Below, piece after piece: positions 58,840-64,000 of a stretch of 64,000 nt of DNA. The stretch is from an uncultured Granulosicoccus sp. Its GTDB lineage: Bacteria; Pseudomonadota; Gammaproteobacteria; Granulosicoccales; Granulosicoccaceae. Under the pieces are notes generated by a model. That model was not told where the DNA came from, did not search any database, and was given only the letters and a program-made list of their open reading frames with translations. The DNA lies in contig CANMQI010000001.1 in NCBI GenBank assembly GCA_947499955.1, positions 800,864-864,863 on the forward strand, read 5' to 3'. Made by a program: the position numbers and the translations under genes. How positions within the stretch are numbered: position 1 is the stretch's first letter; each line of letters opens with the position of its first letter.

Positions 58840-58862
58840 TCGCGGCGTAGTCCACGCCGCGA
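58840..58862 (+). terminator. Hairpin after the TraF-like gene
   Basis: TCGCGGCGT (58840-58848) pairs with ACGCCGCGA (58854-58862), a 9-bp GC-rich stem with a 5-base loop, 27 bases after the stop and facing the convergent PABS gene. A second, weaker 7-bp stem (GTCAAAC 58866-58872 with GTTTGAC 58878-58884) follows directly. Neither has a T-tract. Confidence 0.55.
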
Positions 58863-58896
58863 GACGTCAAACACAACGTTTGACCAAGCCGGCTTC

Positions 58897-59637
58897 TCAA
58901 TAGCGCAGTGGTCGCCTGACAATTGCCCTGGCCTGTCGCTGGGCGGCCGCTCCGATCGTCACAGCTTCCAGCTGTCTTGACCAGTCCCGAGCCTGCAGGC
59001 TCTGTTGACACAGTACACCGATGGCATTCTCATAGGCAGGCAGCGTCCAGCGATAACCGTGACGCAAGCCGCTGTCGGCGAACACCGGCAGGGCCTGTTT
59101 GAGTTCATGCGAATTGACGCAATTGACCACCAGAAGACCACCCGCCGTCAGATTCTGTTGCAGCAGTCCCACCCAGTGAGTCGTCAGAGGACAGGCACGC
59201 AACGGCTCCCCTGCATCGTGACCGAATAGATCGTCGATGATCAAATCGAAGGGTTCACCATCGTGATTGGCCAGCCACTCGATGGCATCAGCGTGTAGCA
59301 GGTCGACTCGCTCATCCTCGACACCAAACCAGCGTCTGGCCACCTCCAGATGCTGCTCGTCGATCTCGACGGCAGTCAGTTCCGCAAAGTCGCAAAGACA
59401 CTGCAACTGCCGGATGACAGCCCCTCCCCCAACACCGAGCAGCAAGACACGACGGATGGCATCAATGGGCCGATACAGTACCGGCAGGCTCAGACAGTCC
59501 CAAACGCCACCGGCAAACGGTCTGTCTGGATTCCACTGACTATGGAAGACACGATTGCTGTAGAGCCTGACCGAGGCCCCGGACTGACGCACGCTGTAGT
59601 GGGTATCGCTCGACTGATGTTCCCAGAGAAGCGTCAT
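58897..59637 (-). CDS. Spermidine-synthase-like (PABS) methyltransferase-fold protein
   Basis: A 246-residue Rossmann protein. RRVLLLGVGGGAVIRQLQCL (about 65-84) is the SAM-type loop, LTAVEIDEQHLEVARRWFG (about 89-107) the ribose-binding acid, and FDLIIDDLFGHDAGEP the PABS Asp position. The N-terminal strand domain of true spermidine synthases is short, so it may be a PABS-fold methyltransferase instead. ATG 59637 is preferred to a TTG two codons upstream. Last gene of the minus-strand run. Confidence 0.82.
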   Translation of the reverse strand: MTLLWEHQSSDTHYSVRQSGASVRLYSNRVFHSQWNPDRPFAGGVWDCLSLPVLYRPIDAIRRVLLLGVGGGAVIRQLQCLCDFAELTAVEIDEQHLEVARRWFGVEDERVDLLHADAIEWLANHDGEPFDLIIDDLFGHDAGEPLRACPLTTHWVGLLQQNLTAGGLLVVNCVNSHELKQALPVFADSGLRHGYRWTLPAYENAIGVLCQQSLQARDWSRQLEAVTIGAAAQRQARAIVRRPLRY

Positions 59638-59678
59638 GCGCAAGCGCTCGAGATCATGATCATGCAGCTGACTGTCTC

Positions 59679-60263
59679 TCAGGCACCAAAGGGGCTGACA
59701 CCGATCAGGCTGAGGTGCAGCCAGAACGCGAAGGCAAACCAGGCAACGCTACCGGCCACCACTGCCATGGCGTCGCGAGATATACCGGCAGCTGCCTGTC
59801 TGACCACGCCGTCTCGACGATCACGCCGACGACTGACGGCATAGTCGACAATGGCCCAGACCAGAAACGCGCCGAACAGCACGATATCACCCAGTCGCCC
59901 ATTGGCCAGCAAATGGGCTACAGCCCAGACCTTGACACCCAGCACCATGGGATGGCCAAGCGCCGCCTTGACCCGGGTTCCGGGGATATAGGCTGCTGCC
60001 AGCAGAATGAAGGACAGCAGCATCAGCAAGGCAGCCACATGCGACATTGCAGTCGGTGGTGTCCACACGAAAACCGGGTGAAGACGCGTCGCGGAATACC
60101 CCATGACGATGATCACCAGTCCCACCAGGGAGATGAGTGAATACAAGCCTTTGTAGAGGAGCTCTCCCTTCGCCGCCACGAATTGCCCGCGCTTGTCTTC
60201 CGCTGCAATTCGCACCGAGTGCACGCCGAGAAACAGGACAAGGCCGATGATCAGCTGAATCAT
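59679..60263 (-). CDS. NnrU family membrane protein
   Basis: A 194-residue inner-membrane protein with about five helices. LGVHSVRI near the N-terminus, the GELLYKGLYSLISLVGLV block and the LGHPMVLGVKVWAVAHLLANG segment (about 103-123) are NnrU hallmarks. NnrU lies in nitric-oxide reductase loci in rhodobacteria and is related to isoprenylcysteine methyltransferase-like membrane folds, but its function is unsettled. It lies 5 bases downstream of the TerB-like gene. Confidence 0.88.
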   Translation of the reverse strand: MIQLIIGLVLFLGVHSVRIAAEDKRGQFVAAKGELLYKGLYSLISLVGLVIIVMGYSATRLHPVFVWTPPTAMSHVAALLMLLSFILLAAAYIPGTRVKAALGHPMVLGVKVWAVAHLLANGRLGDIVLFGAFLVWAIVDYAVSRRRDRRDGVVRQAAAGISRDAMAVVAGSVAWFAFAFWLHLSLIGVSPFGA

Positions 60264-60268
60264 GTTGT

Positions 60269-60712
60269 CTACCCTTCCATCACTTTGAGCTTCGCCTGCA
60301 TGAAATCACGATGCTTGATGTGAAGCAGATCGCAGATCTTTCGAATGGTGTACTCCTCATACCCATCGACATCGCCGTCAGCCAGCGCAACGCGCCACAT
60401 CTGCTCGACCAGTGCAAGCTTGCACGGTTTGTCGAATTGCGTGTTGATCAGGCGTACATGCTCATACAGGGAAACGGTGGAATCTGCCTCTTGAAAAGCT
60501 TCATCCACGATTTCCCGAAGATCTGCGGCATCAAGCTTTCCAGCATCCTGCAAGGCCTTGATGATCGTTTCGCGTTCGGCAGGGTCGATGTCATGATCGG
60601 CCCGCGCTATCTCCACCAGCAAGGTGGCCGTGACGCGCTCGACATCCAGCGCCGACACGGGCTCCGCCGGATCAAGCGCCACCGAAATTCGTTCAAGCCA
60701 TCTAGTCAACAT
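60269..60712 (-). CDS. TerB-like protein
   Basis: A 147-residue helical protein of the TerB (tellurite resistance) family: TLLVEIARADHDIDPAERETI (about 29-49) and VEQMWRVALADGDVDGYEEYTIRKI (about 105-129) carry the paired Asp residues in D-x-D-x2-E motifs that resemble metal-binding helices. TerB domains occur in many stress loci, so tellurite resistance is not implied. ATG 60712 is 4 bases after the lipoprotein stop. Confidence 0.87.
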   Translation of the reverse strand: MLTRWLERISVALDPAEPVSALDVERVTATLLVEIARADHDIDPAERETIIKALQDAGKLDAADLREIVDEAFQEADSTVSLYEHVRLINTQFDKPCKLALVEQMWRVALADGDVDGYEEYTIRKICDLLHIKHRDFMQAKLKVMEG

Positions 60713-60716
60713 GGTA

Positions 60717-62090
60717 TCAATGCTCGTTGTCCAGACGCTCGCCTTCCAGCTGAATTCTGGCTCTCGCATCCAGAGCGGCTCTTGATGCATCCGACGCCAG
60801 TTTACCGGCAATGGTCGATTGACCGTCGCGATTACTGCACCAGTCAAGCCCTTCCGTCATCTGGCTCTGCTGACCCAGGCTATTGGCGAAAAACGCATCG
60901 ATCTCGCTACTGAATCCATAGATACTTTCCACGACCCACTTTGCTCTGGGTATGACCAGAGGGTCCGCAATACGATTGCGCACTCCCCAGCCCACGGCAA
61001 GCTCGCTGCACACGTAATCCTCTTCGTCTTCCGGTTTCTGCACAAAAGCCATGTAGTAATCGACGTCAAAATCCCGCTTGATCATGATGGTCGCAAACAA
61101 GGTTGCAAAGTCTTCGCGATGAGTGCTGTATCCATAGTATTTCGCGGCTCCATCCCCTGCCATCAGGAAACCGACCTGGGCCGGTGAATAGTTCCTCTGC
61201 GCCGCCGTTGCCTCCTGGCCCTTGTAACTGACCTGCGCCAGGGCCTGAAGTTCTTCCGAATATAGCGGCAGATCAAGATACAACCGGGGTGAGAGCCAGT
61301 ATTGCTCATTGGCGGCCAGAGCTGCCGCAGGAGTCAGTCTGGCGTCAAGCGTCGGCACACTGGCGCTCGGCAGGTAATCCACGGCATGCGCAAGCTCGTG
61401 ATAGAACAAGCGGTACACAGGGATTCTGATGTCATTCAGAGTACGCTCGTCGGTACTGGTCAAGCTGTAATAATAGCTTGCCGGCTGGCTTCCCCTGCGC
61501 AGTGTGCCAAAAGCCCAGTAATTCAGGTCCTTGCCATAGTCACTGCGATAGTCTTCTTCAAGGGAGACGGTGGCCTTCTCTTCGACACTCAACCACAGGT
61601 TTTCCGGATCCAGTTGTATGCCTCCGGTGCCTCCCCAGTAGTTGGAGGGACGCACGGTGCTTCCGATGGCGATGGAAGTCAACGATCCGAACAGGGTAAC
61701 CATGTATTCGGGCGCTTCAGCAAGCAATTGCTCGAAACGCACTCCCATCCAGTCATGCGTCACCAGGAGCCGGTCAAGGATGTCCTCACGGGAGAAATCC
61801 GGCGTCGCCTGCGTGATGAATGGCAGAACTTCAAGGCTGCAGGCCTCCTCAGACCTGTCCACCAGCGCGCAATCGCGCAAGACGTTCGCATAAGGGCTAT
61901 CCGGACGGTAGGCATACAGCTGGTCTGTACCCCTTATATCGGCGCGAGCAACGAATTCATCATCGACCGTCTGCCCCTTGTCGGGATCGTCTCCGGCAGG
62001 CTCATCGTACAATACCGAGTCGCCACCGCTGCCCCCACAGCCACTGACAAGGCACGCCAGTATCAGACATCCTGTTCTCCATCCGACCAC
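60717..62090 (-). CDS. Lipoprotein with HExxH zinc-protease motif
   Basis: A 457-residue probable lipoprotein; the signal ends in LVSGC with Cys 18. An acidic linker leads to a globular domain that contains HELAH (about 231-235) in LFYHELAHAVDYL, followed about 90 residues later by STHREDFATLF, whose Glu (about 326) is a candidate third zinc ligand. This is the layout of gluzincin-type metallopeptidases. Family not recognised. Its neighbours are an OmpA protein upstream and a TerB-like protein downstream. Confidence 0.75.
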   Translation of the reverse strand: MVGWRTGCLILACLVSGCGGSGGDSVLYDEPAGDDPDKGQTVDDEFVARADIRGTDQLYAYRPDSPYANVLRDCALVDRSEEACSLEVLPFITQATPDFSREDILDRLLVTHDWMGVRFEQLLAEAPEYMVTLFGSLTSIAIGSTVRPSNYWGGTGGIQLDPENLWLSVEEKATVSLEEDYRSDYGKDLNYWAFGTLRRGSQPASYYYSLTSTDERTLNDIRIPVYRLFYHELAHAVDYLPSASVPTLDARLTPAAALAANEQYWLSPRLYLDLPLYSEELQALAQVSYKGQEATAAQRNYSPAQVGFLMAGDGAAKYYGYSTHREDFATLFATIMIKRDFDVDYYMAFVQKPEDEEDYVCSELAVGWGVRNRIADPLVIPRAKWVVESIYGFSSEIDAFFANSLGQQSQMTEGLDWCSNRDGQSTIAGKLASDASRAALDARARIQLEGERLDNEH

Positions 62091-62129
62091 TGACGTGCCC
62101 CTTCTTTACAAATCGACAGGGCGACTACT

Positions 62130-63194
62130 TTACCTTATCTGGATCTCGACTCGTCGGTTCAGGGCGCGTCCATTGGCAGTATTGTTATTACTGATGGGAC
62201 GTGTTTCGCCATAACCCATGGTAGTCATGCGCTCTGTCGCCAGTCCCTTGCTGGCCAGATAGTTGTACACAGCCTCAGCTCGTCGTATGGACAGGCTCAT
62301 GTTGTACTGTTCCGGGGCAATCCAGTCGGTATGACCATCAATCATGATCTCCAGATCGTTCTCCGTCATGGACTCGGCGAATACGTCGAGTTTCTCTGCA
62401 TCCTCACTGCTGATATCCGACCGGTCGAACTCGAAATAGACCAGCGGTGGAACCAGTGGCTCCATCACGGGCTTTTCATCCGGCAGAACCGGCTCGTCAC
62501 TCACTTCCGCCACTTTCGTGACTACCGGGGGCGGCACCACGACAGGTACGCTGCCGAATCGTTTCAGCACACCCACGTTGAGATATTTTGCGTCGGTATC
62601 CATGCTCATGAGTTCCGTGCGCAGAGCAAAGCCATTGCTGAACCCGTATTCCAGCCCCAGGCCGAAGGCCGCATGCGTCGCATAATCGCGGAAGTATTCC
62701 ACGGTCCTGGCATCGTTTTCCATATGGCCGATACCGGCACGCCCATATAGGGACAGGCCTTCCCGTCGGAACAATCCGTCGGTATCCGAATCGATCATGG
62801 AAAAACCGCTGCGCGAGTTGAACAGGTATCCCAGCAAGCTCAGCCCATAGACCTGGTAATCGATGGATCCAGCAGGTGTGCCGAGGAAATCCACCTCGGC
62901 AGTTCCCAGGTCGGCAATATAACCTTCCACAGCAAATATTCTGCTGAGATCGTAACCGACGGCCAGATGCCCACCAGAATCGCTATCGTCGCTGATCGTC
63001 AAGGCATCAGTGGGCGAGTCCGGTTCAACTTTCGTCAGTCCGATACCGCCATTGATATACACCCTCTTGGTAAAGTCGGCTGCATCACCATCCTGAGCTG
63101 CCGCTGTGCCTGCGGTAGCGACAAACAGCCCTGTGCAAATCAACAGACCCATCACGAGCCTGAGGGTAGTTTTCTGTCCTGTAGAAGCAATCAT
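62130..63194 (-). CDS. OmpA-family outer-membrane protein
   Basis: A 354-residue envelope protein. The signal peptide (about 1-33, ending GTAAAQ) precedes a beta-barrel (about 40-220; YINGGIGLTKVEP, HLAVGYDLSRIFAVEGYI, GFALRTELMS). After a Pro/Val/Glu linker comes the OmpA domain (about 250-354) with VYFEFDRSDISSEDAEKL, IMIDGHTDWIAPEQYNMSLS and RRAEAVYNYLASKG, which retains the peptidoglycan Asp and Arg. Its start overlaps the stop of the repeat protein gene by 4 bases, so the two are translated together. Confidence 0.92.
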   Translation of the reverse strand: MIASTGQKTTLRLVMGLLICTGLFVATAGTAAAQDGDAADFTKRVYINGGIGLTKVEPDSPTDALTISDDSDSGGHLAVGYDLSRIFAVEGYIADLGTAEVDFLGTPAGSIDYQVYGLSLLGYLFNSRSGFSMIDSDTDGLFRREGLSLYGRAGIGHMENDARTVEYFRDYATHAAFGLGLEYGFSNGFALRTELMSMDTDAKYLNVGVLKRFGSVPVVVPPPVVTKVAEVSDEPVLPDEKPVMEPLVPPLVYFEFDRSDISSEDAEKLDVFAESMTENDLEIMIDGHTDWIAPEQYNMSLSIRRAEAVYNYLASKGLATERMTTMGYGETRPISNNNTANGRALNRRVEIQIR

Positions 63195-64000
63195 CGTGAC
63201 ACCTCCTGACTTGAGCTTCTCATCGCTCTGCTGCGAAAGCGACGGGCCAACACACCCATCAGAAGCAACCAGGAACCGAAGAGGGACAGACTTCCAACGC
63301 CTGAACCATTCACGCCTGTCTGCAACCTCAGGTCATCACAACCACATTCAACGTAGTCATTGATCATGTTGCCATTGAGATCGCTGTAACGAATGACATT
63401 GACCACGACGTTGGCGGTTGAGCGCGTACCGTCAGCATCCTCCATGACATACAGAAACGTGTCGGTTCCATAGAAGCCATAGTCAGGATGGTACTGAACC
63501 TGATTGTCCACCACCTCGATCGTTGCATTGGATGACTCGGAAACACTGATCAGTGTCAGGCCCGTACCGACGCCGTCCAGATCGTTGGCGAGAACATCGA
63601 AGGTAGCCGACCGTCCCTGATTGACTTCGAACACGTCATCGACTGCATCGGTGTTCGGATCGTCTATGGGGGTACCGCCGTCAGTGTTACCCGAGTCGGT
63701 ATTGCCGTCCGTGCCACCGTCAGTGTTGCCGGTATCGGTGTTGCCATCAGTACCACCGTCGGTATTACCCGTATCGGTGTTGCCGTCAGTGCCACCGTCT
63801 GTGTTGCCGGTATCGGTGTTGCCATCAGTGCCACCGTCGGTATTGCCCGTATCGGTATTGCCGTCGCTACCACCGTCTGTGTTGCCGGTATCGGTATTGC
63901 CGTCAGTGCCACCGTCAGTGTTACCCGTATCGGTATTGCCGTCGCTACCACCGTCTGTGTTGCCGGTATCGGTATTGCCGTCAGTGCCACCGTCAGTGTT
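63191..64000 (-). CDS. Repeat-rich surface protein with Big_9 domain and JDVT-CTERM-like tail (5' end beyond the window)
   Basis: At least 269 residues, running off the right edge. The N-terminal part seen is a Thr/Asp/Gly/Asn repeat of 13 residues (NTDTGNTDGGTDG-type). Then comes a cadherin-like Big_9 domain (FEVNQGRSATFDVLANDLDG, FYGTDTFLYVMEDADG). The C-terminus has ECGCDD, a NGSGVGSLSLFGSWLLLMGVL membrane helix (split) and the basic RRFRSRAMR, the three-part layout of C-terminal sorting tails, most like JDVT-CTERM. Overlaps the OmpA start by 4 bases. A MrtJ-like protease is encoded at 19.3 kb. Confidence 0.75.
   Translation of the reverse strand, partial: NTDGGTDGNTDTGNTDGGSDGNTDTGNTDGGTDGNTDTGNTDGGSDGNTDTGNTDGGTDGNTDTGNTDGGTDGNTDTGNTDGGTDGNTDTGNTDGGTDGNTDSGNTDGGTPIDDPNTDAVDDVFEVNQGRSATFDVLANDLDGVGTGLTLISVSESSNATIEVVDNQVQYHPDYGFYGTDTFLYVMEDADGTRSTANVVVNVIRYSDLNGNMINDYVECGCDDLRLQTGVNGSGVGSLSLFGSWLLLMGVLARRFRSRAMRSSSQEVSR
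63678..64000 (-). repeat. 39-bp coding tandem repeat
   Basis: Eight complete 39-base units (63678-63989), plus 11 bases of a ninth, start CCGTCNGTNTT on the plus strand and continue past the window edge. On the minus strand each unit encodes 13 residues rich in Asn, Thr, Asp and Gly. Units differ mostly at third positions, and alternating unit types suggest duplication in blocks of two. Confidence 0.97.

Noticed and set aside
60269..60712. Tellurite resistance locus
   Set aside because: Only a TerB-like domain is present; none of terA, terC, terD or terE is nearby.
63664..63990. 108-residue minus-strand frame of Ala/Thr/Ile/Pro repeats
   Set aside because: This is the 39-bp repeat read out of frame; the Asn/Thr/Asp/Gly frame continues into the Big_9 domain and is the real one.

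Overview
The window looks like a chromosomal segment of a free-living gammaproteobacterium, probably a marine lineage outside the enterics (a Granulosicoccus- or Chromatiales-like bacterium would fit). I base this on the cluster order aroQ-accB-accC-prmA-DUF3426-dusB-fis-purH, a fabA-fabB unsaturated fatty acid pair, PlsB, DsbD, aerobic HemF, and a groESL operon controlled by a CIRCE element. CIRCE is absent from enterics but present in several other gammaproteobacterial lineages. I see no phage, insertion sequence, CRISPR array, rRNA or tRNA. No gene-free stretch exceeds 300 bases.

Layout. 1-11.7 kb is a carbohydrate-uptake and catabolism region. It holds the end of a probable Gfo/Idh/MocA oxidoreductase, a DUF993 aldolase-like protein, a TIM-barrel isomerase and a divergent second oxidoreductase. 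After an interruption by hemF and a thioesterase come a FadR-type regulator with its own operator, a trans-sulfuration PLP enzyme, and a four-gene sugar ABC transporter. 11.7-16.6 kb is a six-gene minus-strand run (nitroreductase, Tas-like aldo-keto reductase, branched-chain aminotransferase, DUF192, aroE, and a membrane protein with a degenerate OmpA-like tail). 16.8-19.8 kb holds hemB, an OmpA-family protein and a small CPBP intramembrane protease of the MrtJ (JDVT-CTERM) type.

19.9-27.7 kb is the conserved purH/fis/dusB/prmA/acc/aroQ cluster. 27.8-34.6 kb holds srkA, a CheX-like/CheY-like pair, DUF4197-fabA-fabB, a TSUP exporter, a DUF924 protein and tag. 34.6-42.4 kb holds a GGDEF-EAL sensor, groEL-groES, fxsA and a DsbD with a duplicated N-terminal domain. 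42.4-54.3 kb holds an AlkA-like glycosylase, a large GH63-like glycosidase with a tiny HNH protein, a polar amino-acid ABC transporter, an ABC exporter and two adjacent GTPases. 54.3-58.8 kb holds an AhpD-like protein, plsB and a TraF-like outer-membrane barrel.

58.9-64 kb is a tightly packed minus-strand run: a repeat-rich surface protein whose C-terminus looks like a JDVT-CTERM-type sorting tail (it runs off the window end), an OmpA protein, a HExxH lipoprotein, a TerB-like protein, NnrU and a spermidine-synthase-like protein.

The most interesting connection spans the window. The putative sorting protease near 19.3-19.8 kb and a candidate substrate at 63.2-64 kb are each translationally overlapped with an OmpA-family cell-wall anchor gene, which suggests a surface-protein maturation system linked to peptidoglycan-binding proteins. 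All family names come from motif recognition by eye; no database search was run.
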